A stretch of 64,000 nt of DNA from Bordetella parapertussis (GTDB lineage Bacteria > Pseudomonadota > Gammaproteobacteria > Burkholderiales > SG8-41), in NCBI GenBank assembly GCA_945906815.1, contig CAMDRT010000011.1:1-64000 (forward strand). The letters run 5' to 3'. The translations under genes were made by a program, and so were the position numbers. Positions 1 to 10,792 of the stretch are shown piece after piece. The notes below the pieces were generated by a model, which ran no database searches, was not told the DNA's origin, and saw only the letters and a list, made by a program, of their open reading frames with translations. Numbering within the stretch: the stretch's first letter is position 1; each line of letters begins with the position of its first letter.

Positions 1-1
1 G

Positions 2-1882
2 CGCCTCGCTGCGGGGCGCTCGCGCATCGCGGTGGTGGTGCAGGACCGCCTGCTGGCGCGCCGCGCGCGCGCACTCCTGGAGCGCGCCGGCGTGCTGGTC
101 GCCGATGAAGCCGGTTGGGCGCTGTCTACCGTGAGCGCCGCCACCGTGATTGCGCGCTGGCTCGATGTGGCAAGTGGCGGCTGTCAACACGGCGATTTGT
201 TTGATCTGCTGAAGTCGCCCTTTGTGTTTCACGACTGGCCGCGCGCCGTGCGCGAGCAGGTGGTGCAACGGTTTGAACAGCAGGTGCGCGCGGCCAACGT
301 GGTTGCGGGCTTGGATAACTTCATCGCGCTCGCCGAACGCCACAATGACGCCGAGGCGCGGCAAATGCTGCAGCACTTGCAGCGCGCGGCACGTCTGTTG
401 CAGCGGCGGCGCGCGCCGATTGCGCAGTGGCTGACGCTGCTCGCCGATAGCCTTGAAGCCATCGGTGTGTGCGGCGCCAAGGGGGGCACCGGCGCAGCGC
501 GTGGACTGGCCGCGGATGCCGCAGGCGAACAACTGCTGGCACTGCTGGCGCGGCTGCAGGACGAACTCGCCAGCGATAACCTTGCGCTACCGTTCGCAGA
601 GTGGCGGCGCTGGCTGGGGCGCGCCCTGGAAAGCGCGACCTTTCGTGACCGTTCGATCGACAGCCCAGTGATATTCACCTTTCTTGCGGCGACGTCGCTG
701 CGCGGCTTTGATGCGGTGATCATTGCGGGGGCGGATGCCGCGCATCTGCCCGGTCCGGAAACAGCCGCGCGGTTTTTCAATCAGGGCGTGCGTGCGGCGC
801 TCGGCTTGCGCACGCGTGCCGATGCGCTGGGCGAGATGGAGGCGACGCTGCGCATGCTGATCGTGAATTGCGATGAGGTGCTGGTCACCTGGCAGCGCAC
901 GCGCGACGGCGAAGCCAACCTGCTGTCGCCCTTTTTTGAACGCCTGAACGCGTTGCATACCCTGGCCTATGACGCGTCACTAGACGATCACGCGCTGGCC
1001 GCGCGTGCCGTGCTGTCCATCGTCGCCGCGCCGGGTGCTGCAACACTCCCCACTGCCACCGTACAACCTGCAGCGCAGCCGCCGGCGCTGTTGCTACCGG
1101 CGGGCATATCCGCCAGCGGCTACAACGCACTGATGGCGTGTCCCTATCAGTATCACGCGCGGCATGTGCTGCGGCTGGCGGAACTTGACGACGTGCAGGA
1201 ACTGATTGACAAGGCAGACTATGGCAGCGCGGTGCATGCTGCGCTTAATGCCTTTCATCGCGCGCATCCGCGGGTGAGTGCCCTGGCGGCGGGCGCTGCG
1301 GTGCAGGCGCTGCAGGCGGCGACGGACGCCGCGTTTCGCGAGGCGGTTGCCGCAAACTATCTGGCGCGGGCATGGCTCGCGCGCTGGAAGCCGTTGATCC
1401 CGGAATATGTCGGCTGGCAGTGCGCCCGCGAAGCCGAGGGCTGGCATTTTCACGCCGGTGAAGCCCATAAAGAGCTGGAGATAGTCACCCCGCATGGCCG
1501 TACGCTGATACTGCGCGGACGCCTCGACCGTGTGGACGCGGGGCGCGATGGTGCGGTGAGCGTCATTGATTACAAGACGCAGCGTCAGGAGATCCTGCGC
1601 AGGAAAGTTGCGGCGCCAGGGGAAGACGTGCAATTGCCGGTGTATGCGCTGCTGTGGGGCGGGCCGGTAGCCGCGGCGCTGTTTCTCTCGCTCGAACGCG
1701 AAGGCGTCAAGGCGGTTGCCTTGAGCGAGGATGTCAACGCACTGGCGTGCGCGACCCGCGAGCGCCTGGGCTTGCTGCACGATGCGCTGCACGAAGGCGC
1801 GGCGCTGCCGGCGCAGGGGGCGGACGCGGTGTGCCAGTACTGCGAGATGGACGGTCTGTGCCGGCGGAGTTATTGGCCGTGA
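2..1882 (+). CDS. AddB-like DNA repair nuclease (PD-(D/E)XK family), 5'-truncated
   Basis: The frame is open to the left edge, so the start codon lies outside the window; about 626 C-terminal residues are visible. The protein resembles the AddB-like 'probable DNA repair protein' of betaproteobacteria, partner of an AddA-type helicase in double-strand-break end resection. The C-terminal nuclease shows GRLDRVD followed by VIDYKTQ (around nt 1520-1580), the Asp and Asp-x-Lys of a PD-(D/E)XK active site. A lone Cys in MACPYQYH (near nt 1140) plus the C-terminal [10 protein letters not shown] cluster matches the four-Cys iron-sulfur arrangement known from AddB (one distant Cys, then CxxC-x5-C). 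The stop overlaps the start of the addA-like gene by four bases, indicating a translationally coupled operon. Confidence 0.88.
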   Translation, partial: RLAAGRSRIAVVVQDRLLARRARALLERAGVLVADEAGWALSTVSAATVIARWLDVASGGCQHGDLFDLLKSPFVFHDWPRAVREQVVQRFEQQVRAANVVAGLDNFIALAERHNDAEARQMLQHLQRAARLLQRRRAPIAQWLTLLADSLEAIGVCGAKGGTGAARGLAADAAGEQLLALLARLQDELASDNLALPFAEWRRWLGRALESATFRDRSIDSPVIFTFLAATSLRGFDAVIIAGADAAHLPGPETAARFFNQGVRAALGLRTRADALGEMEATLRMLIVNCDEVLVTWQRTRDGEANLLSPFFERLNALHTLAYDASLDDHALAARAVLSIVAAPGAATLPTATVQPAAQPPALLLPAGISASGYNALMACPYQYHARHVLRLAELDDVQELIDKADYGSAVHAALNAFHRAHPRVSALAAGAAVQALQAATDAAFREAVAANYLARAWLARWKPLIPEYVGWQCAREAEGWHFHAGEAHKELEIVTPHGRTLILRGRLDRVDAGRDGAVSVIDYKTQRQEILRRKVAAPGEDVQLPVYALLWGGPVAAALFLSLEREGVKAVALSEDVNALACATRERLGLLHDALHEGAALPAQGADAVCQYCEMDGLCRRSYWP

Positions 1883-4800
1883 GCGCAATCAGTCTTAACC
1901 GCATCGCGCTCGATCCGCAGCGCAGCGTGGTGGTCGAAGCCTGCGCCGGCAGCGGCAAGACCTGGCTGCTGGTGTCGCGCATCGTGCGCTTGTTGCTGGC
2001 GGGCGCGCAGCCAGCGGACATACTCGCCATTACCTTCACGCGCAAGGCGGCGCAGGAAATGGCCGTGCGGCTGCGTGAATGGCTCTACCTGTTGGCGATC
2101 GCGCCGGATGACGAGGTGCGCCAGTTCCTGCGCGAGCGCGAGGTGCCGCCGGCACAGGCCGAAGCTCTGCTGCCGCGTGCGCGTGCCTTGTATGAAGAAT
2201 TCCTCACCGCGCAACCGCCGATCACCATCACCACCTTTCACAGTTGGTTCATGCAGTTACTGCGTTGCGCTCCGCTGGACGCCGGGGTGACGGGCGATAG
2301 CGCGCTGGTGGAGCAGACCGCAACCCTCATCAGCGACGCGTGGCAGCGCTATGCGAATGAACTGGCGCGCGCGCCCGAGGGCGCGGCCGCGCAGGCGCTC
2401 GACGAACTGTTCAGCCGCATCGGACTTGATAACACGCGCACCCTGCTGCGTAACTTCATGCAGCGGCGCGCCGAGTGGTGGGCTGCCACCACCCACGCTC
2501 CGGCCGCTGCAGCCGTGGCGGCGCAGCTCGAACGGCTGCGCACGGCGTTCGGTGTTGATCCGCATAGCGACCTTTGTCAGGGGTTATTGGGCGACGCTGC
2601 ATTTCTGTCGCAAGCACATGATTATGAAGGATTTTTATCGCAAGGTACCGCAACCGAGCAAAACGCTGCTGTGGCCCTGGTCGGGGCGTGGGAAGGTGCT
2701 ACCCAACGCGCATGCTTCAACGCGATCTGCAAAGTGTTGTTAACCGACAAGAACGCGCCACGCAGCAAGAAACCGAGCCAGGCGCAGCGTCAGCGGCTGG
2801 GTGCGCCTGGCGAAGCGCGCTATTTGCAGTTGCATCAACAACTCAGTACGCGTGTGATCGGAGTCATGGATGCGCTGCGCGATGCCGAGGCCTATGCCTT
2901 TAACGTGGCAGCGCTCACTTGCGGCGCGGCGTTGCTGGATGCGTATCAGGCGCTGAAGCACGAACGGCAGGTGCTCGACTATGGCGACATCGAATGGCGG
3001 GCGTATCAATTGCTCGCGGCTGACGATCATGCCGCTTATCTGCAAACCAAACTCGACGCGCGCTATCGGCATATCCTGCTCGACGAATTCCAGGACACCA
3101 ATCCCCTGCAGTGGCTCACCTTGAAGGCGTGGTTCGCCGCCGCGGCGGAGTCCGCTTCCACGCCCACCGTGTTTCTGGTGGGCGACCCCAAACAATCGAT
3201 TTATCGTTTTCGGCGTGCGGAGTCACGGCTGTTCGCGCATGCCGCCGACGATCTCGAAGCGCTGTTCGGCGCCGTGCGGCTGGCGCAGGACGAATCGCGG
3301 CGCTGCGCGCAGCCGGTGATCGATCTGGTCAACGCCGTGTTTGGCGCGCCTGGCATAAATTTTCAGGGCTATGCCGTGCACACCACGCATTACGCGGACA
3401 AGCCGGGGCGCATCGAAGTGTTGCCACTGGCGATGAACGACGCGCAGCCGGTCGCGCAAGACGTCGGGATATTGCGCAACCCGCTGCAGCTGCCGCTGCT
3501 GGTGGAGGAAGACCTGCGTCGCGCACGCGAGGCTGATGCACTGGTCGCGGGTATTGCGCGCATGGTGGGTGCATGGCAGGTGGCGGATGATCCCGCCGGC
3601 ACGCACAGGCGTCCGGCGCGTTATGCGGATGTGCTGGTGCTGGTGCGCCGGCGCACGCACCTGGCGGTATATGAGCGCGCACTGCGCCACGCCGGCATAC
3701 CGTACATTACCTCGCGCCTGGGCGGCCTGCTGGACACGCTGGAAGCGTGCGATATCACCGCACTGCTCGAGTTTTTAATCGCGCCGTTTTCCAACCTGAA
3801 GCTCGCGCACGTGCTGCGCTCGCCAGTATTTGGCTGTAGCGATGATGACCTGATTGCACTGGCTCAGGCAGGCGCAGGCTCTTGGTGGGAACGGCTGTGT
3901 GCGCTAGCTGTCGCACGCCCCTGCAGTGAGACCTTGTGCCGCGCGCACGCGCTGCTCACCCACTGGCTCGGCACTGTGGGTGCATTGCCGGTGCACGATC
4001 AGCTCGATCGCATTTATTTCGAGGCCGACATACTGCGGCGCTACGCGGCTGCCGTGGCACCCGCGGCGCGCGGCGCGGTGTTGGCGAACTTGCAGGCGTA
4101 CATACAGCGCGCACTCGAGAGCGATGCGGGCCGTTATCCCAGCCTGCCAAGATTTATCAACGAAATAAACCAATTACGTCTGTCCCCCGCGCAAGAGGCG
4201 CCCGACGAAGGCGTCATCGGCGATAGCGCCGACGCCGTGCGCATACTTACCGTGCACGGCGCGAAAGGGCTGGAGGCGCCTATCGTGTGGATGCTCGATA
4301 CCACCGCAACGCAGCCTGCGCGCGGTTACGATGCGCTGATCGATTGGCCGCCGGATGCACCGGCGCCGGTGCATTTTTCGCTGTGGAGCAAAAAAGACGA
4401 GTTGAGCCGCGCACAGAGCCTGCAGCATGCGCGGGAGGACGAGATTGCCGCGCGTGAAGATCTGAATCTGCTGTACGTCGCGGCGACGCGCGCCAAACAA
4501 GCGCTGATCGTGAGCGGAGCGCAAAACAGTGGCAGTGCGCAATCCTGGTACTCACGCCTGCGCGCTGCGGTGGCGCAACTGGCGGGCGTCGATGACGATC
4601 CTGCGCGCGTGCTCGAGTATGGCGCGGTGCTGACAGCACCCGTATCCGGCAGCATCAGTGCCGTCGCAGACGAAGCGGCGCCGCCGGCCGATCCACGCCT
4701 GACCCGACCCATGCCCACCGGCAGGCGCGTCGCCGCGCCGGGCGGCGCGGGGCTGCGCTACGGCACGCAATTTCATCTCGTCATGGAGCGCCTGACGTGC

Positions 4801-5202
4801 GCACGCGCTGCGGACGCCGCAGCGCTGCGGCGTGAACTGGCGGTGCCGGACGAGGTGTTTGATGTGCTGTGGCGCGATGCGCAGCGGGTGCTGGAAACGC
4901 CCGCATACCAGCGCTATTTTGATGCCACCGCTTATGCCAGCGCGATGAACGAGGTGTCGATGGTTGTGCACAGCGGCGACACGCTGCGCATCGACCGCTT
5001 GGTGGCGTTTGAGGATGAGGTGTGTGTACTCGACTATAAAACGGGTGCACTCGCCACTGTGGAAGCGGGTCTGCTGGCCGAATACCGCGCCCAGGTCGGC
5101 GCTTACTGCACGCAGGTGGGGCGCGCATTTCCCGCCAAACGCGTCCATGGTTTGATCATTTTTGCAGCGGGCGGCAGTGTCAGCGTTGCTGCCAGCGTGT
5201 AA
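1879..5202 (+). CDS. AddA-like UvrD-family helicase-nuclease
   Basis: A 1107-residue superfamily 1A helicase with a C-terminal nuclease, expected to unwind and resect broken DNA ends with the AddB-like partner just upstream. Visible motifs in order: Walker A ACAGSGKT (about residues 21-28), ITFTRKAA (Ia), DEFQDT Walker B (about 400), [14 protein letters not shown] (motif III, about 433), [11 protein letters not shown] (motif V, about 790), [10 protein letters not shown] (motif VI, about 865) and VLDYKTG (about 1052), the nuclease Asp-x-Lys. I chose the GTG at 1879, which overlaps the upstream TGA (GTGA), rather than the longer frame opening at 1654. That choice places the Q-motif and Walker A at the N-terminus as is normal for the family. 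Confidence 0.9.
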   Translation: MSAISLNRIALDPQRSVVVEACAGSGKTWLLVSRIVRLLLAGAQPADILAITFTRKAAQEMAVRLREWLYLLAIAPDDEVRQFLREREVPPAQAEALLPRARALYEEFLTAQPPITITTFHSWFMQLLRCAPLDAGVTGDSALVEQTATLISDAWQRYANELARAPEGAAAQALDELFSRIGLDNTRTLLRNFMQRRAEWWAATTHAPAAAAVAAQLERLRTAFGVDPHSDLCQGLLGDAAFLSQAHDYEGFLSQGTATEQNAAVALVGAWEGATQRACFNAICKVLLTDKNAPRSKKPSQAQRQRLGAPGEARYLQLHQQLSTRVIGVMDALRDAEAYAFNVAALTCGAALLDAYQALKHERQVLDYGDIEWRAYQLLAADDHAAYLQTKLDARYRHILLDEFQDTNPLQWLTLKAWFAAAAESASTPTVFLVGDPKQSIYRFRRAESRLFAHAADDLEALFGAVRLAQDESRRCAQPVIDLVNAVFGAPGINFQGYAVHTTHYADKPGRIEVLPLAMNDAQPVAQDVGILRNPLQLPLLVEEDLRRAREADALVAGIARMVGAWQVADDPAGTHRRPARYADVLVLVRRRTHLAVYERALRHAGIPYITSRLGGLLDTLEACDITALLEFLIAPFSNLKLAHVLRSPVFGCSDDDLIALAQAGAGSWWERLCALAVARPCSETLCRAHALLTHWLGTVGALPVHDQLDRIYFEADILRRYAAAVAPAARGAVLANLQAYIQRALESDAGRYPSLPRFINEINQLRLSPAQEAPDEGVIGDSADAVRILTVHGAKGLEAPIVWMLDTTATQPARGYDALIDWPPDAPAPVHFSLWSKKDELSRAQSLQHAREDEIAAREDLNLLYVAATRAKQALIVSGAQNSGSAQSWYSRLRAAVAQLAGVDDDPARVLEYGAVLTAPVSGSISAVADEAAPPADPRLTRPMPTGRRVAAPGGAGLRYGTQFHLVMERLTCARAADAAALRRELAVPDEVFDVLWRDAQRVLETPAYQRYFDATAYASAMNEVSMVVHSGDTLRIDRLVAFEDEVCVLDYKTGALATVEAGLLAEYRAQVGAYCTQVGRAFPAKRVHGLIIFAAGGSVSVAASV

Positions 5203-5218
5203 ACTTCACTTAAAATCA

Positions 5219-5304
5219 TTTGCCACTGAGTTCACAGAGGCGCACAGAGCAGGGCTAGGCATTTGACGTTCTCTGTGTTGCTCTGTGACCCCTGTGGCTA
5301 AATG
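5219..5304. repeat. CCACAGAG-type intergenic inverted repeat
   Basis: An imperfect inverted repeat fills most of the gap between addA and the next gene. The left arm carries CACAGAGG and GCACAGAG; the right arm reads CTCTGTG, GCTCTGTG and CCTGTGG. Similar arms recur at 16451-16485 and 17615-17696, so this is a dispersed family. Confidence 0.6.
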
Positions 5305-5339
5305 TTTTTAGGTATGCATAATCAACCCAGGGAGTCCTC

Positions 5340-6422
5340 ATGAAAATCACCAAAGTCCAGACCACGTTTGTTGAAGTGCCCGCCGATGAACCGCTTGCCA
5401 ACGGCCCGGCCGAAAAAGGTGCCACGCGCAAGCTCATCGGCGTGAAAATCAGTACCGATCAGGGTTTGCAGGGCATTTCCGTCGCATTTTTCGGCGCAGC
5501 GGTTACGCCCGCATTGCGCTCGGCCATCGATTCGCTGGGCGCGCTCGCCATCGGCATGGATCCGCTCACCATTGAAGCGATACATGCGAAGTTTCGCGAG
5601 GCCGCCTCGCATGCGGGGCCGGGCGGCATATTCACGCTGGCTTCATCCGCTATCGACATCGCGCTGTGGGACATCAAGGGCAAGGCTTTCGGCAAGCCGG
5701 TGTCGGAGCTGCTCGGCGGCTTTCGCAAGACCGTACCCACCTACGCCAGCGGCGCGCTGATGCGTGGCTTTTCGTTAAAGCAAGTGGTGAAATCGGCCGA
5801 GACGCTGGTGAAACGCGGCTACACGCAAATGAAGACACAGTTAGCACTCCCCGGCTACACCAACCCGCCGCTGGAAGTCGATCGCATCAAACGTATCCGC
5901 GAAGCCATTGGCGACGAGATCGATTTGATGTGCGATATCAACCAACGCTGGGACGTGCGGCAGGCCATTTCCATCGGCAAGCAAGTCGAGAAATACCATC
6001 TGTTCTGGCTCGAAGACGTCACCGCGCATGACGACTATCCGGGGCTTGCGCGCGTGACCGATGCGCTGGATACGCCGGTCGCCGGCGGCGAGTATGTCTA
6101 TGGCTCGGTGCCGTTCCGGCACATGATGGAGGCGCGCTCGGTGGACATCATCATGATCGACATCATGCGCTCGTGTGGCATTACCGGATTCATGAAAATC
6201 GCCGCCATGGCCGAGGCGTTTAATCTGCCGGTGGTGAGCCATCTCATACCCGAAATTCAGGTACACACCGTCGCGGCCATACCCAACGGCCTCACGGTTG
6301 AATACATGCCGTGGACCTTCCGCTGCTACAAGGAAGTGCCGGTGCCGAAAAACGGCATGCTGACCGTACCCACCAAGCCCGGGCTGGGTCTGGAGTTTGA
6401 TCCTAAGGTGGTGAAGTTCTGA
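5340..6422 (+). CDS. Mandelate racemase/muconate lactonizing enzyme family protein
   Basis: A 360-residue member of the enolase superfamily, which abstracts a proton alpha to a carboxylate and isomerises or dehydrates acid-sugar or cycloisomerase-type substrates. The barrel carries the usual acidic metal ligands: Asp in LMCDINQRW (about 198), Glu in WLEDV (about 224) and Glu in GGEYVYG (about 249). A possible general-base His sits in VVSHLIPE (about 300). The second-strand base motif reads KTQ instead of the usual KxK, so the exact reaction is uncertain. An AGGGAG ribosome site lies five bases before the ATG. It faces a convergent Bug receptor gene, which could supply its substrate; that link is inference. 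Confidence 0.85.
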   Translation: MKITKVQTTFVEVPADEPLANGPAEKGATRKLIGVKISTDQGLQGISVAFFGAAVTPALRSAIDSLGALAIGMDPLTIEAIHAKFREAASHAGPGGIFTLASSAIDIALWDIKGKAFGKPVSELLGGFRKTVPTYASGALMRGFSLKQVVKSAETLVKRGYTQMKTQLALPGYTNPPLEVDRIKRIREAIGDEIDLMCDINQRWDVRQAISIGKQVEKYHLFWLEDVTAHDDYPGLARVTDALDTPVAGGEYVYGSVPFRHMMEARSVDIIMIDIMRSCGITGFMKIAAMAEAFNLPVVSHLIPEIQVHTVAAIPNGLTVEYMPWTFRCYKEVPVPKNGMLTVPTKPGLGLEFDPKVVKF

Positions 6423-6501
6423 CCCACCGTCGATACGGTGCGGGGTAAGCTGGATGCGGCGAATCGTTCGGCGCACCCATCCAATCCGCATACGCGCTTT
6501 A

Positions 6502-6555
6502 GCGCAGGTTGATGCCTGAGGTTGGCATCAAGCCGCAGTAAGCATCAACCTGCGC
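6502..6555. repeat. 14-bp inverted repeat between convergent genes
   Basis: GCGCAGGTTGATGC at 6502-6515 is perfectly inverted at 6542-6555 across a 26-base spacer. It lies between two convergent genes and overlaps the 3' end of the Bug gene. There is no T-run, so a terminator role is only possible. Confidence 0.45.
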
Positions 6556-7510
6556 GCGCCCCCGAGGCCTTCACCACCTTCGCCCATTTCGCGATTTCGG
6601 TCTCGGTGTACTTGGCGAATTCCTCCGGCCCCAAGGTGCGCACTTCGACACCGGAGTTGAACAGCCGCGTTTTTACATCCTCTTGCGCCAGTGAGGCGAG
6701 CGTCACCTTGTGTATGGTGGCCACCACGTTGGCGGGCAGTTTGGCGGGGCCGACGATGCCGAACCAGGCCACCGCCTCAAAGCCCGGCAATCCCAATTCG
6801 GCGATGGTCGGCAGATTGGGCAGCGACGGCGAACGCTGCGGTGAAGTGACCCCCAGCGGGCGCAGACGCCCCGCCTTGATCAGCGGTATAGCCGACGAGA
6901 GGCTGGCGAATTGCAGATCAGTTTCACCCGAAATCAGTCCGGTCAACGATTCCGATGCGCCTTTGAACGGCACGTGTAACATTTTGGTGCCGGTCATGAC
7001 CATGAACAGTTCCGCCGATAGATGCACGGTGGTGCCCGAGCCGGATGAGCCGTAGTTGAGTAGGCCCGGTTTGGATTTCGCCAGCGCGATGAATTCCTTC
7101 ATCGTCTTCACCGGCACGATAGGGTTCACCACCATCGCATTGGGACTGTCGCCGACCAGCACGATGGGGGTGAAATCTTTCTGCGGGTGATACGCGAGTT
7201 TGCTATAGAGACTGATGTTGATCGCCTGCGTGCCGATGGTCGCCATCAACAGCGTGTAGCCGTCGGCGGGACTTTTCGCCGTGAGCTCTGCCGCGATGTT
7301 GCCGCCCGCGCCGCCGCGATTGTCGATGACCAGTGCCTGGCCCAGGCGCTCGCGCATCGCCGGTTCCATCGCACGCGCGATGATGTCGGCGGCGCTGCCG
7401 GCGGGGAACGGAATCAGCATGCGGATGGGGCGTGTGGGGTACTGTTGCGCGAAAGCGGGCAGCGACAGGCAGGCGAGTAAGAGGGCGGCGGCGGATTTAA
7501 GGTAAGACAT
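6545..7510 (-). CDS. Bug/TctC-family periplasmic solute receptor
   Basis: A 321-residue tripartite-tricarboxylate-type extracytoplasmic receptor. The N-terminus is a signal peptide ending ...LPAFA before QQYPTRPIRMLIPFPAG, the typical Bug mature start. PAGSAADIIAR is the first ligand-pocket loop (the Bug Asp and neighbours that hold carboxylates). I chose the ATG at 7510, preceded by GGGAG at eight bases, over a longer frame from 7603. No TctA or TctB permease gene is adjacent, so the transport partner is unknown. The gene is divergent from the UGSC selenoprotein gene, sharing a 273-bp upstream region. Confidence 0.9.
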   Translation of the reverse strand: MSYLKSAAALLLACLSLPAFAQQYPTRPIRMLIPFPAGSAADIIARAMEPAMRERLGQALVIDNRGGAGGNIAAELTAKSPADGYTLLMATIGTQAINISLYSKLAYHPQKDFTPIVLVGDSPNAMVVNPIVPVKTMKEFIALAKSKPGLLNYGSSGSGTTVHLSAELFMVMTGTKMLHVPFKGASESLTGLISGETDLQFASLSSAIPLIKAGRLRPLGVTSPQRSPSLPNLPTIAELGLPGFEAVAWFGIVGPAKLPANVVATIHKVTLASLAQEDVKTRLFNSGVEVRTLGPEEFAKYTETEIAKWAKVVKASGARAG

Positions 7511-7783
7511 GAATACTCCCTGTGGCAAAGGTTGGCAGGCTACCACGACTGGGCTGGACGTTAGCACGGTATGCGCACCGTTCTGCGCATGAGTGGAAGT
7601 CATGCGCGAACGAGCTGATGAAATGTTGTGATCGGATTACCGGGAAACCACAAGGTTCTGAGAGACAGCTCCGATAGATATTCGACGTGCCGCAGAGCAT
7701 GTCGTGGACCCCCACTGGACGCTTCCCGCACCCCATCGCATAATCGGCTGCATCTGCCACGCTTTTTTCTGGAGCACTAAATC

Positions 7784-9520
7784 ATGTACGACGCCAAAGA
7801 CGGTTTTTATCAAGCCCTGTGGCCGCGCAGCCCGCGGCAATCGAAAGTGAAAGCGCTGGCCAAGCGTCTCGATACGCTCGATGGCAAGACTATCGCAACG
7901 GTATGGGATCAGGTGTTCCGCGGCAATGAGGTGTTCGCGTTTCTCGAGGAAGGCATCAAGGCGCGTTATCCTGGCGCAAAATTTGTAAGCTGGAAGGAGT
8001 TCGGTAATACGCACGGCAGCGACGAGCGCGCGGTGGTGGCCGCGTTGCCGCAAAAATTCAAAGCGCTGGGGGTGGACGCCGTCATCTCGGGCATGGGGTG
8101 TTGAGGCAGTTGCACGCCCGCCGTGTTGCGGGCCAGTGCATCGGGTGAGGCGGCGGGTATTCCGTCGTCAACCTTGGTGGGCGAAGGTTTTATGACGCTG
8201 GCGACGGCCGCGTCCAAAGGCCTGGGCATGCCGAATCTGCCGGTGGCGCGCGTGGTAGGCCATCCCGGCGTGCAGAGCAAAGAGCAGTTGCGCAAGAACA
8301 CACTGGAAGTCACGCTGCAGCATGTGATCGACAATCTGCTGCAGCCGCCGAAAGCCGTCAGTGGCGAAGCGGAACCGGCAGCGCGTGACATCGTGGTCGA
8401 GGGCAGCTTCGACGAGATCAATGATTATTTCTATCGTCACGAGCTTTCCGATGGCTTGCCGATAGTGCCACCGACGCAGGCGAAGATCGAACAGTTCCTG
8501 CGTTTTACCGACCGCAGTCCCGACGAGTCGCTGGGTAGTTTGCTGCCCGACAGCCGCGCAGCGACGATCTGGAGCATAGCGGTGAACGGCGTGCTGGCCG
8601 GTTGCCGGCCCGAGTACATGCCAGTGCTGGTGGCCCTGGTCGAAGCGATGGCCGATCACGGCTACGGCGTCGAGCACAGCGGCAACACGCCGGGCGGCGA
8701 AACGCTGATCATACTCAACGGCAACATCATCAAGCAGCTCGATTTCAATTACACCCAGGGCGTAATGCGCGACGGCTTTATCGCCAACACCTCGGTCGGC
8801 CGTTTCTGGCGGCTTTACTTGCGCAACGTCGCGGGTTTTCTGCCGCATAAAAACGACAAAGCCACCTTCGGCAACACCTGGCGCGTGGTGATCGCGGAAA
8901 ACGAAGCGGTGGTGAAAGCCATCGGCTGGACGCCCAACAGCGTGGATTTCGGCTTCGAGGCGGGCGACAACACCGTCACCATCTCGCGCCACACCGGCGG
9001 CAACCACATCTCCTCGGTGTCGGGCGCGACGGCGGAGGAACTGATGCCTTACGTCTGCGACGCGATGGTCAAGCAGTACTCGTGGCAGTTCATGTTCTCG
9101 GTGGGGCAGGGCTACAACACGTTGCGCCCGCAGATGTTGCTGTCACCGATCATTGCCGAAACCATCGCCGCTTCGGGCTGGTCGCGGCGCGATCTGCAGC
9201 AGCATTTGTTTGACCACGCGCGCATACCGGCGCATCACTTCGAGCGCGTGCTGCGCGACTGGACGCAGAAGCCGACGTGGGACCTAGCTGACGAGTGCAA
9301 GGCCGGACGCATCCCCAAGGTGTACCACGAATCCGACGACCCCAACCGCATGGTGCCGCTGGTGTGGCGGCCCGAGGACTACATGATTTGCGTCACCGGC
9401 GACCTCACGCGCAACAGCGTCTACGTCTTTGCGCACAACGGCGTACTGGGTTTTCCCACCTGCAAGCAGATCCAGTTGCCCAGGAACTGGGAGCAGTTGC
9501 TGACGGAAGTGCGCAAATGA
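7784..9520 (+). CDS. UGSC family selenoprotein (in-frame TGA = selenocysteine 107)
   Basis: One 579-codon frame runs from ATG 7784 (GGAG nine bases upstream) to the stop at 9518-9520, broken only by TGA at 8102-8104. Read as selenocysteine, the site is ISGMGC-U-GSCTPAV. That is the UGSC motif of a selenoprotein family known mainly from metagenomes, with unknown function but a redox-like Cys/Sec centre. A SECIS-like hairpin follows at once. Residues 1-200 form the UGSC domain, with VGEGF shortly after the motif. About residues 205-578 form a second domain of no function I recognise, beginning near NDYFYRHELSDGLPIVPP and containing GNTPGGETLIILNG. There is no signal peptide, so a cytoplasmic location is likely. 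Without Sec decoding, only a 106-residue fragment would be made. A standard gene caller would split or shorten this gene. Confidence 0.86.
8112..8139 (+). promoter_or_regulatory. Candidate bacterial SECIS hairpin of the UGSC gene
   Basis: Seven bases after the in-frame TGA, GCAC (8112-8115) and GCCCGC (8116-8121) pair with GCGGGC (8128-8133) and GTGC (8136-8139). Only CA is bulged on the 3' side. The apical loop is CGTGTT, with G as its second base. The loop begins 17 bases after the TGA. These features fit the known bacterial SECIS model: a short stem close to the UGA and a G among the first two loop bases. Folding was done by eye. Confidence 0.7.
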
Positions 9521-9544
9521 GTGCGAAAACCTTGTGTTAGGGAT

Positions 9545-10747
9545 TCAATTTACTTTTCTGCTCAGGAAAAACAGCGCCAGCAGCGCCGGCAGGCTCAGCG
9601 ACGCTAACGCCCACGCATAACTTTGGGTGAACCAATAGATGTTGGCAAACACTATGGGGCCGAGCATTTTGCCGACATTGATGTAAACGAAAAAGCCGCT
9701 GAGCGCTGTACTCACCATGCCCTGCGGCGCCAGGCGCCCGGCTTCGGCCAGCACCGTGCCGGCCCAGGCGCCGGTGGTGAACCCGAATACTGCGAACAGT
9801 AGGTAAATCGCCAGCAGCGGCCAGCCGGGTGCAATCCACAACGATGCGAGGCAGGTTGCCAGCAGGACCACTGCGTTCCAGGCGAGCACGCGCGCGGTGT
9901 TGCGCATGGCATCGCACAGCCAGCCGACCAGTACGCGCCCGACGGCGCTTGAAATCTGTACCACGGTGAGTATGGCACCTGCCGCGAGCAGGCTCATCTC
10001 GAACACCTTCACGCACACCACCACGGTGTAGGCGCCCACACAAAATTGCGCCCAGCAAAAGGCGCCGCCCGCGAGCGCCACGCGCCGCAGCGGCGTGTAC
10101 CGCCACACCATTTTGATGTTGTCGAGCGGGCGTGCTGCAAGTACATGGGCGGAGGCGTCGCGGTCATCATCCCAGCGTGCGCGGCCGCGTTGCATCATCA
10201 CCACGGTGCAGGTGACCAGCGCCACACTCAGCAACACCGCCCAGCGCCAGCCATAACCCAGCGCGATGGCGGGGGCGATGATGGCCGCGGCAATGCCGCC
10301 GATGGGCACACCCGTTTGTTGCAGCGAAAAAATAAAGTTACGCCGTTGCGGTGGTGCAAAGCGCATCAGCAGGTGCGAAAACGAAGGCCCGATCAAGCCA
10401 TAGCCGAAACCAACGACTATCGCCCCCGCAGCGAGGAACAGCGGCACCGGCACCATCGTCAGCGCCATGCCCAGGGCCACACAGCCATGGCCTGCTTGAT
10501 TGATGCGGCAACCGCCGTAGCGGCGTGTTAGGTTGCTAAACAGCGTCAGCGTCACCAACTGACCGACGCACACCAGCGTGATGAAATAGCCAATCAGCGA
10601 GGCATCGATGCCCAGCTCGCGCGCGACTTCAGGTGCCAGCGCAGGCAGCACCAGCAGCGCCATTGAGGCCATGATATGGCCGGAGAGCAAGGCGCCGACC
10701 AGAAACGGCAGCGGAATTTCTTTCGGCAGTGGCGGCGCAGTTTGCAT
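9545..10747 (-). CDS. Major facilitator superfamily transporter
   Basis: A 400-residue, roughly 12-helix permease of the MFS type, with the hydrophobic first helix near LVGALLSGHIMASMALLVLP. The loop between helices 2 and 3 reads NLTRRYGG, the place of the usual MFS G-x-x-x-D-R/K-x-G-R motif, here degenerate. Mid-protein QQTGVPIGG resembles MFS motif C. The substrate cannot be told; neighbours suggest a small organic acid or an exported product. I chose the ATG at 10747; a TTG in frame at 10765 would add six residues. The gene converges on the UGSC selenoprotein, only 24 bp away. Confidence 0.85.
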   Translation of the reverse strand: MQTAPPLPKEIPLPFLVGALLSGHIMASMALLVLPALAPEVARELGIDASLIGYFITLVCVGQLVTLTLFSNLTRRYGGCRINQAGHGCVALGMALTMVPVPLFLAAGAIVVGFGYGLIGPSFSHLLMRFAPPQRRNFIFSLQQTGVPIGGIAAAIIAPAIALGYGWRWAVLLSVALVTCTVVMMQRGRARWDDDRDASAHVLAARPLDNIKMVWRYTPLRRVALAGGAFCWAQFCVGAYTVVVCVKVFEMSLLAAGAILTVVQISSAVGRVLVGWLCDAMRNTARVLAWNAVVLLATCLASLWIAPGWPLLAIYLLFAVFGFTTGAWAGTVLAEAGRLAPQGMVSTALSGFFVYINVGKMLGPIVFANIYWFTQSYAWALASLSLPALLALFFLSRKVN

Positions 10748-10792
10748 GCGTGCACTGTACCCCAAGGCGATGCTTTGCGGAATGATGCGCGC

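Noticed and set aside
1094..1888. 264-codon minus-strand ORF
   Set aside because: Antisense shadow of the addB-like gene.
7784..8104. Separate 106-residue protein ending in GMGC, followed by an independent gene from GTG 8123
   Set aside because: The two pieces are in one frame, the second has no ribosome site, and the junction reads exactly as the UGSC motif.
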